A stretch of DNA of 64,000 nt, taken from NCBI RefSeq assembly GCF_003425685.1, contig NZ_QJKM01000005.1, positions 310,001-374,000 on the forward strand, written 5' to 3'. A model generated the notes under the pieces. It was not told the DNA's origin and made no database searches. It was given only the letters and a program-made list of their open reading frames with translations. Of the stretch, positions 8,202-18,764 are shown piece after piece; the first letter of the stretch is position 1; the number at the start of each line of letters is the position of its first letter. This stretch comes from Rhizobium terrae (GTDB taxonomy: Bacteria > Pseudomonadota > Alphaproteobacteria > Rhizobiales > Rhizobiaceae). A program made the position numbers and the translations under genes.

Positions 8202-9707
8202 ATGGATCTCTTCAGCAATCTCGCGCTCGGCTTTTCGACCGCGACCTCCCTTGAAAACCTGTTCTTCTGCCTGATCGGCGTGCTGCTCGGAACGCTGATC
8301 GGCGTGCTCCCCGGCATCGGCGCGACGGCGACGATCGCCATGCTTCTGCCGATCACCTTCCAGCTCGAGCCAGTCTCGTCGCTGATCATGCTGGCCGGCA
8401 TCTATTACGGCGCCCAATACGGCGGTTCGACCACGGCGATCCTCATCAACATGCCGGGCGAATCCTCGTCCGCCGTTACCGCCATCGATGGTTACCAGAT
8501 GGCCCGCAAGGGCAAGGCGGGCGCGGCGCTTGCGATCGCCGCCATCGGCTCGTTCTTCGCCGGCACGGTTTCGACCTTCCTGGTGGCGATCTTCGCGCCG
8601 CCGCTGACGCAGATCGCGCTGCAGTTCGGCGCCGCCGAATATTTCTCGCTGATGGTCGTCGGCCTCGTATCGTCGATCGCCTTGGCGCATGGTTCGATCG
8701 TCAAGGCGCTTGCCATGGTGGCGCTCGGCCTGCTGCTCGGCCTTGTCGGCACCGACATTTATACCGGCACGCCGCGCTTCACCCTCGGCATCCGCGAGTA
8801 TGCGGACGGACTGAACTTCGTCGCGGTCGCCGTCGGGGTCTTCGGCATCGCGGAAATCCTGCGCAACCTCGAAAGCGAAAAGACCCGTTCGGTGCTGATG
8901 TCCAAGGTCAGCGGACTCCTGCCGTCGAAGGAGGATTTCAGGGCGATGATCGCGCCGGTGCTACGCGGTACGGTAATCGGCTCCATCCTCGGCATCCTGC
9001 CGGGCGGCGGCGCGATCCTTGCCGCGTTCGCGTCCTATACGGTCGAAAAGAAGGTCTCGAAGCATCCGGAGGAATTCGGCCACGGCGCCGTCGCCGGCGT
9101 TGCCGGCCCGGAATCGGCCAATAACGCCGGCGCCCAGACCTCGTTCATCCCGCTGCTCACACTCGGCATTCCGGCCAATCCGGTCATGGCGCTGATGGTC
9201 GGCGCGATGATCATCCAGGGCATCGTGCCCGGCCCGAACGTTGCCACCGAACAGCCGGCGCTCTTCTGGGGTATCATCGCCTCGATGTGGATCGGCAACC
9301 TGATGCTGGTCGTGCTCAACCTGCCGCTGATCGGGCTGTGGGTAAAGCTCCTGACGATCCCGTATTATGTCCTCTTCCCGATCATCATGGCGTTCTGCGC
9401 CATCGGGGTCTACAGCGTCAATTCGAACGTCTACGACCTCTATTCCGTCGCCTTCTTCGGTCTCATCGGCTACGTGCTGTCGAAACTGCGCTGCGAGCCC
9501 GCCCCGCTGCTGCTCGGTTTCGTCCTCGGCCCGCTGCTGGAAGAGAACCTGAGACGGGCGATGATCCTTTCGCGCGGCGATCCGAGCACGTTCGTTACGC
9601 GTCCGATCAGCGCGGCCCTCCTCTTCTTCGCTGCACTCGTTCTTGTCATCGTCTTCCTGCCGAGCGTCAAGAAGAAGCGCGAGGAAGTCTTCGTGGAAGA
9701 GGATTGA
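8202..9707 (+). CDS. tctA: Tripartite tricarboxylate transporter large permease
   Basis: A 501-residue membrane protein with about 11-12 helices. The conserved TctA motifs are present: GVLPGIGATATIAMLLPITF near residues 29-48, YYGAQYGGSTTAIL, then the second repeat with GILPGGGAILAAFASY and GVAGPESANNAGAQTSFIPLLTLGIP. It forms the transport channel that takes substrate from TctC. Length and motif order are normal for the family, so the operon tctCBA appears intact. Confidence 0.9.
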   Translation: MDLFSNLALGFSTATSLENLFFCLIGVLLGTLIGVLPGIGATATIAMLLPITFQLEPVSSLIMLAGIYYGAQYGGSTTAILINMPGESSSAVTAIDGYQMARKGKAGAALAIAAIGSFFAGTVSTFLVAIFAPPLTQIALQFGAAEYFSLMVVGLVSSIALAHGSIVKALAMVALGLLLGLVGTDIYTGTPRFTLGIREYADGLNFVAVAVGVFGIAEILRNLESEKTRSVLMSKVSGLLPSKEDFRAMIAPVLRGTVIGSILGILPGGGAILAAFASYTVEKKVSKHPEEFGHGAVAGVAGPESANNAGAQTSFIPLLTLGIPANPVMALMVGAMIIQGIVPGPNVATEQPALFWGIIASMWIGNLMLVVLNLPLIGLWVKLLTIPYYVLFPIIMAFCAIGVYSVNSNVYDLYSVAFFGLIGYVLSKLRCEPAPLLLGFVLGPLLEENLRRAMILSRGDPSTFVTRPISAALLFFAALVLVIVFLPSVKKKREEVFVEED

Positions 9708-9801
9708 GAAGCCGCGGACAGCGTCGCGCGACCAAGTCCCGCGCGACGCTGAAACCTTTCGCAATCTTCCTGACGGGATTGCGCGACAACGCTTCAGGCG
9801 G

Positions 9802-10866
9802 TCATACCGTCTGGAGCGCTTGCAGTTCAGCCACCGGAGCCCGCCCGGCTATGTGCTTCAGAAGCAGCCGGCCCATCAGAAGACCGGCCTCGGTCAGGTC
9901 CTCGTAGATCGTCTCGACACGAGGCCGGATCTGGTCGAACAGGCCGGACGTCTGTTTGGCGACCAGATGCACGTCGCTGCCGAGTTCAAGACCGCGGTCA
10001 TAAGCGGACGCCATCACCGCGAGCGCCGATACCTCGCCGCCGCAGATATAGCCGTCCGGCCGCTCCGGCTCTCCCATCCTTTTATAGACATAGTCGCGAA
10101 TGTCGTCGGACTTGCTGTCCAGCGTCACGCCCGTGGCGATTTCGAACCCGACGCCTTCCTCGCGCACGGCCGTCATGAAGCCGTGGCGCATATGATGGGC
10201 GAAGGTAAAGCGGTCCGGCGGCAGGATGATCGACAGCTTTTTCGCGCCGGCGGCGATGAGTTTGCGGGCCGCCTGATAGGCGAAGCCGTAATTGTCGTAA
10301 TCGACAAACGGGTGGGCGGTCGCGAGCTCCGTGCGGCCATGACAGATGAACGGAAAATTGTTTTCCATCAAAAGCTTGACGCGTTCGTCGGAGGGCTCGG
10401 TGCGGGTGAAGATGATGCCGTCGGCCATGCGGTTGCGCATGATGTGGCGCACCGGATCGATCTGCGGCGTGTTCAGAAAATGCGGGGTGATGACAAGGTG
10501 GTAGGCGGTGCCGCGCAATGCCTCTGTCAGCCCGTTGATCATCGAGGTGGCGTAACCGAGGATTTCTTCGTGCGGATCGAGCACGAGGCTGATGACATTG
10601 GTGCGGCCGGTGCGCAGGCGCTGCGCGGCGCGGTCAGGCAGGTAGCCGATCTCTTCCGCCACCTGCCTGACCCGCAGCCGCGTCTCAAGCGCGATCTGCG
10701 GCGCGTCGGCCAGCGCGCGCGACACGGTGGTGACGGCAAGCCCCGTCAGTTCGGCGATCGTCTTCAGGGTTGGCTTCGCACCAGTGCCGGCCTTTTCGGT
10801 TCCCCGGGCCGGCATCGCCCGCCGACTCTTGTTCTCCCCCTTGTCCTCTGGGTCCTCCAGCGACAT
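9802..10866 (-). CDS. LacI-family transcriptional regulator of the adjacent sugar ABC importer
   Basis: A 354-residue repressor-type protein. The LacI helix-turn-helix is at about residues 34-56 (LKTIAELTGLAVTTVSRALAD), after a charged N-terminal extension of about 30 residues that is longer than usual. A periplasmic-binding-protein-like sugar-sensing domain follows. It is divergent from the sugar-binding-protein gene. Two copies of a TATATCGTT-type operator-like element lie between them, one beside each gene, so it probably represses the importer and itself. The inducer is likely a sugar or sugar phosphate carried by that system. Confidence 0.85.
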   Translation of the reverse strand: MSLEDPEDKGENKSRRAMPARGTEKAGTGAKPTLKTIAELTGLAVTTVSRALADAPQIALETRLRVRQVAEEIGYLPDRAAQRLRTGRTNVISLVLDPHEEILGYATSMINGLTEALRGTAYHLVITPHFLNTPQIDPVRHIMRNRMADGIIFTRTEPSDERVKLLMENNFPFICHGRTELATAHPFVDYDNYGFAYQAARKLIAAGAKKLSIILPPDRFTFAHHMRHGFMTAVREEGVGFEIATGVTLDSKSDDIRDYVYKRMGEPERPDGYICGGEVSALAVMASAYDRGLELGSDVHLVAKQTSGLFDQIRPRVETIYEDLTEAGLLMGRLLLKHIAGRAPVAELQALQTV

Positions 10867-10911
10867 ATCCTCATCTCCTCCATGCAGGCTCCGGAACCGG
10901 AGCGAGCCTCA

Positions 10912-10927
10912 TCTATATCGTTGCAAA
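10912..10927. promoter_or_regulatory. Second LacI operator-like copy near the regulator gene
   Basis: TCTATATCGTTGCAAA matches 13 of 16 bases of the perfect dyad at 11067-11082. It lies about 45 bases upstream of the lacI-type start, where it could mediate autoregulation. Confidence 0.4.
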
Positions 10928-11051
10928 TTTTTTCAAAGGCGCCAGAAATTTTTCTCGCTTCCCGAGGAAAATTTGGAAGCGTTTTAAATTTGCGATATTT
11001 TTCATGATGTTAATGGGAAATTTCGACTCTGTAAAAAACTCCCTGGGCGGG

Positions 11052-11081
11052 TTGACACTACCCGCATTTATATCGTTATAA
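11052..11081 (+). promoter_or_regulatory. Sigma-70-type promoter of the sugar importer
   Basis: A consensus -35 TTGACA (11052-11057) is followed, 18 bases later, by TTATAA as the -10 element. The dyad at 11067-11082 covers the -10 region, the expected layout for LacI-family repression. Confidence 0.55.
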
Positions 11082-11082
11082 A
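11067..11082. promoter_or_regulatory. Probable LacI-family operator
   Basis: TTTATATCGTTATAAA is a dyad with perfect 6-bp arms (TTTATA/TATAAA) around TCGT. It overlaps the -10 element of the importer promoter. Confidence 0.5.
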
Positions 11083-11126
11083 TCCCGATATCCGGAGAGG
11101 AGCCCGGATGCAAAGGGAGATTCTCA

Positions 11127-12383
11127 ATGAAGATTCGAATGATTGCCAAACTCGCCGCCGGTGCGGCTCTTATCGCGATGACGGCCGGTGCCGCCAAGGC
11201 CGCCGAGCAGGTCGAAGTCCTGCATTGGTGGACTTCCGGCGGTGAAGCGGCCGCCCTCAACGTCTTGAAGGAAAACCTGCAGAAGCAGGGCGTCGCCTGG
11301 AAGGACATGCCGGTTGCCGGCGGTGCAGGCTCCGCTGCCATGACCGCGCTTCGCGCCCGTGTGACGGCCGGTGATCCGCCGACCGCCGTCCAGCTGCTCG
11401 GCTTCGACCTCCGCGACTGGGCGGAAATGGGTGTTGCCGCAAACCTCGACGACCTCGCCAAGAAGGAAGGCTGGGACAAGGTAATTCCGATCGCCCTCCA
11501 GAACTTCTCGAAGTATGACGGCCACTGGATCGCCGCTCCGGTCAATATCCACTCCACCAACTGGCTGTGGATCAACAAGGCGGCTCTCGACAAGGCTGGC
11601 GGTAAGGTTCCGACCAATATCACCGAACTCATCGCCATGCTCGACGCCTTCAAGGCGCAGGGCCTCACCGCTCTCGCTCACGGCGGCGTTCCGTGGCAGG
11701 ACGGCACGCTCTGGGAAGCCGTCGTTCTGTCGACCGGCGGTCCGGACTTCTACAAGAAGGCCGTTCTCGATCTCGACCCGGCGGCTCTTTCCGGCGACAC
11801 GATGAAGAAGGTTTTCGACACCATGTCGAAGCTGCGCACCTATTTCGATCCGAACTTCTCGGGCCGCGAATGGAACCTGTCGACGGCCATGGTCATCGAA
11901 GGCAAGGCCGGCGCACAGGAAATGGGCGACTGGTCCAAGGGTGAGTGGCTGCGCGCCAACAAGAAGCCGGGCGCCGACTTCGTCTGCATCCGCTTCCCGG
12001 GCACCCAGGGGTCCGTCCTCTTCAACGCCGACCAGTTCATGATGTTCGACGTGGGCGGTGACGCCGAAAAGGCGCAGATGAAGATGGCGTCCGCCGTCGA
12101 GGATCCGGCCTTCCAGATCGCCTTCAACACGGTCAAGGGTTCGGTCCCGGCCCGTACCGACGTCTCGAACGAAAAGTTCGACGATTGCGGCAAGAAGGGC
12201 ATGGCGGATCTCGCCGAAGCCTCTTCCAAGGGCACGCTGATGGGCTCGCTTGCCCATGGTTACGCTCAGCCGGCGGCCATCAAGGAAGCCATGCTTGACG
12301 TCATCACCCAGCACCTGAATGGCCAGTTGACGACCGACGCAGCGCTGAAGCGCTTGCCGGAAGCAGTCAAGGCTGCGAAGTAA
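11127..12383 (+). CDS. Sugar ABC transporter substrate-binding protein (glucose/mannose type)
   Basis: A 418-residue periplasmic protein. The signal peptide ends near AGAAKA-AEQ (residue 26), then [17 protein letters not shown] opens the mature protein as in extracellular solute-binding family 1 glucose/mannose receptors (GtsA-like). It captures a monosaccharide for the two downstream permeases and the ATPase. A GGAGAGGAG-like stretch and AAAGGGAGA precede the ATG. The gene is followed by a long palindromic repeat before the permease genes. Assignment to glucose or mannose rests on resemblance of the whole chain, not on mapped ligand residues. Confidence 0.82.
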   Translation: MKIRMIAKLAAGAALIAMTAGAAKAAEQVEVLHWWTSGGEAAALNVLKENLQKQGVAWKDMPVAGGAGSAAMTALRARVTAGDPPTAVQLLGFDLRDWAEMGVAANLDDLAKKEGWDKVIPIALQNFSKYDGHWIAAPVNIHSTNWLWINKAALDKAGGKVPTNITELIAMLDAFKAQGLTALAHGGVPWQDGTLWEAVVLSTGGPDFYKKAVLDLDPAALSGDTMKKVFDTMSKLRTYFDPNFSGREWNLSTAMVIEGKAGAQEMGDWSKGEWLRANKKPGADFVCIRFPGTQGSVLFNADQFMMFDVGGDAEKAQMKMASAVEDPAFQIAFNTVKGSVPARTDVSNEKFDDCGKKGMADLAEASSKGTLMGSLAHGYAQPAAIKEAMLDVITQHLNGQLTTDAALKRLPEAVKAAK

Positions 12384-12426
12384 GTAGCTTTGCATGAATG
12401 GGTGAGGGGGTTGCCTGACGGCGATC

Positions 12427-12606
12427 CCCTCACTTGCAATTTCCAGCACTTAGCTTTCAGCTAAGATGCTGAAATTGCTTTCTCTCCCACAAAGGGAGAG
12501 ATAAGGATGCCGCGCCGCCGCCGTCCTACCTCTCCCTTGGTGGGAGAGGTTACAAAATCAGCATCTTAGCTGAAAGCTAAGTGCTAGATTTTGTTGGTGA
12601 GGGGGT
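12427..12606. repeat. Long nested palindromic element between binding-protein and permease genes
   Basis: A perfect 28-bp inverted repeat (12445-12472 and 12558-12585) encloses about 85 bases that hold further hairpins (CTCTCCC/GGGAGAG, TCTCCCTTGGTGGGAGA). CCCCTCAC and GTGAGGGG bound the whole. Each 28-bp arm contains its own small dyad (TTAGCTTTCAGCTAA). It lies inside the importer operon. Confidence 0.8.
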
Positions 12607-12656
12607 AAGCTTGGCTTTCTGATAGCTGTTATTTCTCCTGCCCCCACCCGGAGGTC

Positions 12657-13598
12657 ATGATGACGACAATCGAGCCGGTGCCCGCCCTGACACCCGAGGG
12701 GACGCCGCAGAGACAGGGCCGCACCTTTGCGGACGGGTTGCGCAATGCACTGCCGAAGATCGTGCTGGCGCCCTCATTCGCGGTGATCCTGGTTTTCGTC
12801 TACGGCTTCATCCTCTGGACCGTCTACCTGTCGTTCACGACCTCGCGCATCCTGCCGGTCTACAAATGGGGCGGGTTCGACGCCTATTATCGCCTCTGGT
12901 CGCAGCCGAACTGGTATGTGGCGATGCAGAACCTGGCGATCTTCGGCATCCTTTATATCGGTATCTGCATCGCGCTCGGCCTGTTCATCGCCATTTTGAT
13001 GGACCAGCGCATCCGTGCTGAAGGCGTGCTCCGTCCGATCTTCCTTTATCCGATGGCGCTGTCCTTCGTCGTCACGGGTACCGCTTGGAAGTGGTTCCTG
13101 AACCCCGGTCTCGGGCTTGAGCACACGATGCACAATCTCGGCTGGACGAGCTTCAAGTTCGACTGGCTGGTGAACCCGAACATGGCGATCTATACCGTCG
13201 TCATCGCCGGCGTCTGGCAGGCGTCCGGTTTCGTGATGGCGATGTTTCTTGCAGGCCTTCGCGGCATCGATGGCGAGATCGTCAAGGCGGCGCAGATCGA
13301 CGGCGCCTCCAACATCGCCATCTACCGCCGCATCATCATTCCGCTGCTGCGGCCGATCTTCCTGTCGGCTTTCATCGTGCTGGCGCATATGGCGATCAAG
13401 TCCTACGACCTGGTCATCGCGCTCACCGGCGGCGGGCCGGGCAATGCGACCGAACTGCCGTCCACCTTCATGTATTCCTACACGTTCAACCGCAACCAGA
13501 TGAATGTCGGCTCGGCGAGCGCGGTGATGATGCTGATGGGCATTACCGCAATCATCGTGCCCTACCTCTATTCTGAACTGCGGGAGAGGAAGCAATGA
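12657..13598 (+). CDS. Sugar ABC transporter permease 1
   Basis: A 313-residue inner-membrane protein with six predicted helices of the MalF/UgpA type. The EAA-like cytoplasmic loop is visible as EIVKAAQIDGASNIAIYRRIIIPLLRP, which contacts the ATPase. A GGAGG sits 5 bases before the tandem ATGATG start. Its stop overlaps the next gene by four bases (ATGA), so the two permeases are translationally coupled and work as a heterodimer with the glucose/mannose-type binding protein. Confidence 0.85.
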   Translation: MMTTIEPVPALTPEGTPQRQGRTFADGLRNALPKIVLAPSFAVILVFVYGFILWTVYLSFTTSRILPVYKWGGFDAYYRLWSQPNWYVAMQNLAIFGILYIGICIALGLFIAILMDQRIRAEGVLRPIFLYPMALSFVVTGTAWKWFLNPGLGLEHTMHNLGWTSFKFDWLVNPNMAIYTVVIAGVWQASGFVMAMFLAGLRGIDGEIVKAAQIDGASNIAIYRRIIIPLLRPIFLSAFIVLAHMAIKSYDLVIALTGGGPGNATELPSTFMYSYTFNRNQMNVGSASAVMMLMGITAIIVPYLYSELRERKQ

Positions 13599-14476
13599 GC
13601 GCCGCAAACGAAACCGTCAGCGCCGGCCAGGCCCGCACCGCCCGCTATTTCATCTATGCGGCCTTGATTGTGCTGGCACTGGTCTATCTGTTGCCGCTCT
13701 ACGTCATGCTGACGACGTCCTTGAAATCGCTTGACGAAATCCGCGGCGGCGACATGCTGGCGCTGCCGAAGGACCCGTCGATCGCCGCCTGGGTGAAGGC
13801 CTGGGGCGAGGCCTGCATCGGCGTCTCCTGCGTCGGTATCAAAGGGTATTTCTGGAACTCCATCAAGATGGTGGTGCCGGCGGTGATCATCTCGACGCTG
13901 CTCGGCGCGCTGAACGGCTACGTACTCACCAAGTGGCGCTTCCCGGGCCACAAGATCGTCTTCGGCATGATGCTGTTCGCCTGCTTCATCCCGTTCCAGG
14001 CCGTGCTCATCCCGATGGCGCGCCTGCTCGGCCTGATGGGCCTGTCGAACTCGACGACCGGCCTTGTCATGGTGCACGTGATCTACGGTCTCGGCTTCAC
14101 GACGCTGTTCTTCCGCAACTATTACGAAGCCTTTCCGGACGAACTCATCAAGGCGGCGATGATCGACGGCGCCGGCTTCTTCCGGATCTTCTGGCGCATC
14201 CTGCTGCCGACCTCCGGGCCGATCATCGTCGTCACGATCATCTACCAGTTCACCAATATCTGGAACGACTTCCTGTTCGGCGTATCCTTCTCGGGCGGTG
14301 CATCCTCGCCGATGACGGTAGCGCTGAACAACCTCGTCTCCTCCTCCACCGGCGTCAAGGAATACAATGTCGACATGGCGGCCGCCATCTTCGCCGCCCT
14401 GCCGACCCTGTTCGTCTATATCGTCGCCGGACGCTATTTCGTGCGCGGCCTGATGGCCGGCGCCGTGAAGGGATAA
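13595..14476 (+). CDS. Sugar ABC transporter permease 2
   Basis: A 293-residue inner-membrane protein of the MalG/UgpE type with six predicted helices. The EAA loop reads ELIKAAMIDGAGFFRIFWRILLP. It begins inside the stop codon of permease 1 and is followed after 6 bases by the ATPase gene. It pairs with permease 1 to form the translocation pore. Confidence 0.85.
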   Translation: MSAANETVSAGQARTARYFIYAALIVLALVYLLPLYVMLTTSLKSLDEIRGGDMLALPKDPSIAAWVKAWGEACIGVSCVGIKGYFWNSIKMVVPAVIISTLLGALNGYVLTKWRFPGHKIVFGMMLFACFIPFQAVLIPMARLLGLMGLSNSTTGLVMVHVIYGLGFTTLFFRNYYEAFPDELIKAAMIDGAGFFRIFWRILLPTSGPIIVVTIIYQFTNIWNDFLFGVSFSGGASSPMTVALNNLVSSSTGVKEYNVDMAAAIFAALPTLFVYIVAGRYFVRGLMAGAVKG

Positions 14477-14482
14477 CCGCAC

Positions 14483-15589
<1,107 letters not shown>

Positions 15590-15667
15590 TGCGGCCCGAG
15601 CGGCACTTCACGTAAGATGCTGCGCCTTATTTTTAACAAGCGATAACAACTGCTTATAGATCCGTGG

Positions 15668-15693
15668 GGAACCAATCCTCACGGACTGGTGTT
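15668..15693 (+). promoter_or_regulatory. EcfG-type stress promoter of treZ (GGAAC-N18-GTT)
   Basis: GGAAC at 15668-15672 and GTT at 15691-15693 are separated by 18 bases. The expected start, about 7 bases on, leaves a leader of roughly 25 bases before the treZ ATG. Confidence 0.6.
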
Positions 15694-15724
15694 CCCTTGG
15701 ACCTGTTGGAACCAAGGAGATGTC

Positions 15725-17584
15725 ATGTCCCTGACCCGAGATTTCACGCAGTTCGATTCACGCAACGAAGCCTCCGTGCGCCCTTTCGAGCGTGCTTTCC
15801 CCAAGTTCTGGGGCGCCGAATATCTAGGTAACGGAGAGGTCACCTTTCGTTTGTGGATGCCTGAGGCGGAACGCCTGCGTGTGCGGATCGCCGACCGCAA
15901 TCGGGAAATGCTGCCAGCCGGCGACGGCTGGTTCACACTGACCACGGAAGATGTTGCGCCGGGCACATCCTATCGGTTCGTGATGCCTGACGGCGTCGCC
16001 ATGCCGGATCCGGCTTCGCGCGCCCAGCATGGCGGTATCGACGGACCTTCGATCGTCATCGATCCCACCTTCTTTCGCTGGCATGCGACCGACTGGCAGG
16101 GCCACGCCTGGGAGGAGGCGATCCTCTACGAGATCCATATCGGCACTTTTACGCCTGAAGGCACCTTTCTCGCCGCGATCGGCAGGTTGCGGGAACTGGC
16201 GGACCTCGGCATCACCGTGCTGCAGCTCATGCCGGTCAATCAGTTTCCGGGCGAGCGCGGCTGGGGTTACGATGGCGTGCTGCCCTATGCACCGCATCAT
16301 GCCTACGGTTCGCCCGACGACATGAAGGCTTTCGTCGACGCTGCGCACCGGCATGGGCTGTCGGTGATGCTCGATGTGGTCTACAATCATTTCGGTCCGC
16401 TCGGCAACCTGTTCGATCGTTATGTGCCGTCCTTCTTCGATCCCGAGCGGACGACGCCCTGGGGGCCGGCGATCAATTTCGCCCAGCCCCAAGTGCGACG
16501 TTTCTTCATCGAGAACGCCCTCTACTGGCTGGAGGAATACAATCTCGACGGGTTGCGCCTCGATGCCGTCGATCAGATCAATGACGACGCTTCGGACGTT
16601 CACTTCCTGACCGAGCTGGCGCAACGGGTCCGCCGCGAAGTGGCGGGACGCCGGCGGCATCTCGTCATGGAGGACCACCGCAACATCACCGGTTATCTGG
16701 AACGAAACCGCACTGGCGAGGCACTTCTTTATGAGGCCGGATGGAATCACGATGTCCATCATGCGGCGCATGTGATCGCCACCGGCGAGACGACGGGATA
16801 TGTGGAGATTTTTGCCGAGCGGCCGGTCGCAAAGCTCGCGCGGGGCTTGGCGGAGGGTTTTATCTATCAGGGCGAGGCATCGCCAAAGGGAGAGGCGCGT
16901 GGAGAGCGCAGCGGTCATCTGCCGCCCTCGGCCTTCATCAATTTCCTGCAGAACCACGACCAGGTCGGCAATCGCGCCGAAGGCGAGCGGCTGATTTCGC
17001 TTGCCGATCCGCGGATGCTGCGCGTCATGACGGCGATGCTGATCCTCTCGCCGCAGATTCCCATGCTGTTCATGGGCGAGGATTACGGCGAGGTTCGCAG
17101 CTTCCGCTTCTTCAGCGATTACGAGGGAGAGCTGGCCCGGGCGGTCTGGCACAACCGGATCAACGAGGCCGCCAGTTTCGGCGGCATTCCGGCGGGCGTT
17201 TCGAACCCGGAAGATATAGCCGATCCCAATCGGCCGGAGACGTTCGAGCGTTCAAAACTCGGCTGGGACCACGCCTGGTCCCTGGAAGGACAATCGTTCC
17301 GGGATCGTCTCGCCGTCCTCATCGCCAAGCGCCAGGAACATGTGGTTCCAGGCCTGCGTTTCGCGCCCCCCCATTCGGGCCAGACGCTGCAGGCCGAGGA
17401 GGGCATCGTCGCGATCGACTGGCGGCTGGGAGACCGGCTACTTCAGCTTCGAGCCAATCTGTCGACGGCGGCCAAGCCGGTTCCGTCCGTTTCCGGCATG
17501 GTCTTTCATGCCGAAGCGTCCGGGCTCGAGGACGGGAGACTGCTTCCGGGCCTCTCGATGGCGATGGCAGTATCGGTCGATTGA
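15725..17584 (+). CDS. treZ: Maltooligosyl trehalose trehalohydrolase (GH13)
   Basis: A 619-residue GH13 enzyme expected to release trehalose from maltooligosyl-trehalose in the cytoplasm. An N-terminal CBM48-like domain (about 25-110) is followed by the barrel with LYEIHIGTFTPEGTF, DVVYNHFGPLGNL, nucleophile Asp280 (GLRLDAVD), acid/base Glu316 (VMEDHRN) and FLQNHDQVGNR. The length suits TreZ. The start ATG follows AAGGAG. A stress-type promoter precedes it, fitting trehalose as an osmoprotectant. TreY, the expected partner, is not in the window. A related branching-type activity cannot be excluded. Confidence 0.83.
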   Translation: MSLTRDFTQFDSRNEASVRPFERAFPKFWGAEYLGNGEVTFRLWMPEAERLRVRIADRNREMLPAGDGWFTLTTEDVAPGTSYRFVMPDGVAMPDPASRAQHGGIDGPSIVIDPTFFRWHATDWQGHAWEEAILYEIHIGTFTPEGTFLAAIGRLRELADLGITVLQLMPVNQFPGERGWGYDGVLPYAPHHAYGSPDDMKAFVDAAHRHGLSVMLDVVYNHFGPLGNLFDRYVPSFFDPERTTPWGPAINFAQPQVRRFFIENALYWLEEYNLDGLRLDAVDQINDDASDVHFLTELAQRVRREVAGRRRHLVMEDHRNITGYLERNRTGEALLYEAGWNHDVHHAAHVIATGETTGYVEIFAERPVAKLARGLAEGFIYQGEASPKGEARGERSGHLPPSAFINFLQNHDQVGNRAEGERLISLADPRMLRVMTAMLILSPQIPMLFMGEDYGEVRSFRFFSDYEGELARAVWHNRINEAASFGGIPAGVSNPEDIADPNRPETFERSKLGWDHAWSLEGQSFRDRLAVLIAKRQEHVVPGLRFAPPHSGQTLQAEEGIVAIDWRLGDRLLQLRANLSTAAKPVPSVSGMVFHAEASGLEDGRLLPGLSMAMAVSVD

Positions 17585-17607
17585 TTGGCCGCCGATCCCA
17601 AAAGGCC

Positions 17608-17632
17608 GGAACAAACCCTGCTGGCCGGGGTT
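17608..17632 (+). promoter_or_regulatory. EcfG-type stress promoter of the BON gene (N17)
   Basis: GGAAC (17608-17612), 17 bases, GTT (17630-17632), ending 68 bases before the BON-domain start codon. Confidence 0.65.
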
Positions 17633-17700
17633 CGGATGGTGTCCCGTCGGCGCGGGATTCCATCCAGTCGAGGGACCAATCCAGATTGAGGAGACAGACA

Positions 17701-18543
17701 ATGGCTAACGGAAATTATTCCCAGTCAGGCGGGTATCGCAATGACCGCAGGCGCGACGAGCGCGATTTCTCTCGTGACGATTCCACATTCTCTCGCGAAG
17801 GTGGCCACGAGCCCTCCAGCGAATACCGGCCGGGCGACACCGGTTATGTACGCGGTTTCGGCGACCAGCAGCGCGATGGCGACAATACTTTCGGCGGCCG
17901 CGAGGAAAGCGACCGCTCGCGCTTCTCCCGTTATGGCCGCAGCGAACAATGGGCGGGCGACGATTTCGGATATGGCGATACGGAACGGTCGCGCGCCTGG
18001 GCCCGCGAATCCTACAGGGGCAACCCGTCCTCGTTCAGCTACGAGCCCGGCCGCAATCGCTCCGGACAGTCCTTCGGCGACCGCTACGGTTATGGTTCCG
18101 ACCAACGCGACAGCTTTGGAAACCGGTATGGTTATGGCGGCGAGAATCGTTCCCGATCCTCGGATGAGCATGGCCGCAAGCGCTCGTTCATGGAGCGGGC
18201 CGGCGACGAGGTCTCCTCCTGGCTTGGCGACGAGGAAGCCGAACAGCGGCGCATGATGGATGCCCATCGCGGCAAAGGCCCCAAGGGCTATCAGCGTTCC
18301 GACGCCCGCATCGAAGAAGATGTCAATGATCGATTGAGCGACGATCCCATCCTCGACGCGTCGAACATCACCGTGACGGTGAAGGAAGGAGAAGTGACGC
18401 TCGACGGCTTCATTTCGAGCCGTTGGGACAAGCGTCGGGCAGAAGATCTGGTAGACGGCATTTCCGGAGTTCGGCACGTGCAGAACAACCTGCGTGTCAA
18501 CAATATTTCCACCAATACCCTGAGCGGATCGACAACCATCTGA
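17701..18543 (+). CDS. BON-domain protein with a long Arg/Gly/Tyr-rich low-complexity region
   Basis: A 280-residue protein. Residues 1-170 are low complexity, rich in Arg, Ser, Gly, Asp and Tyr with repeated RYGYG-like units and no signal peptide. Residues about 205-270 form one BON domain (ARIEEDVNDRLSDDP ... VTVKEGEVTLDGFISSRWDKRRAEDLVDGISGVRHVQNNLRV). BON domains bind membranes or other surfaces, and stress-induced cytoplasmic or periplasmic versions are common in rhizobia. It follows treZ by 116 bases with its own stress-type promoter. The disordered N-terminus is longer than in most family members. Exact function unknown. Confidence 0.75.
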   Translation: MANGNYSQSGGYRNDRRRDERDFSRDDSTFSREGGHEPSSEYRPGDTGYVRGFGDQQRDGDNTFGGREESDRSRFSRYGRSEQWAGDDFGYGDTERSRAWARESYRGNPSSFSYEPGRNRSGQSFGDRYGYGSDQRDSFGNRYGYGGENRSRSSDEHGRKRSFMERAGDEVSSWLGDEEAEQRRMMDAHRGKGPKGYQRSDARIEEDVNDRLSDDPILDASNITVTVKEGEVTLDGFISSRWDKRRAEDLVDGISGVRHVQNNLRVNNISTNTLSGSTTI

Positions 18544-18560
18544 TCTCCGCGCCATCGGTA

Positions 18561-18591
18561 ACCAGGGTCGCCCTTTCCGGGGCGGCCCGGT
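18561..18591 (+). terminator. Hairpin after the BON gene, possible terminator
   Basis: GGGTCGCCC pairs with GGGCGGCCC around TTTCCG, 20 bases after the stop. No clear U-run follows, so termination is uncertain. Confidence 0.35.
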
Positions 18592-18764
18592 TGTGCACGA
18601 AATGACATTCCGCCTGTTGCCAAGACATATCGCAGGCAATCAATCCTTGGCCCGGCTCCCAAAACCAGTTAGAACAGACCCGCTATTTATATTAGCAAAG
18701 GGCGGGATACTGATATGAGCATACCGGCAGGTGGCACGGGCACCTGGGTGTTTCTTTGAGGTAA

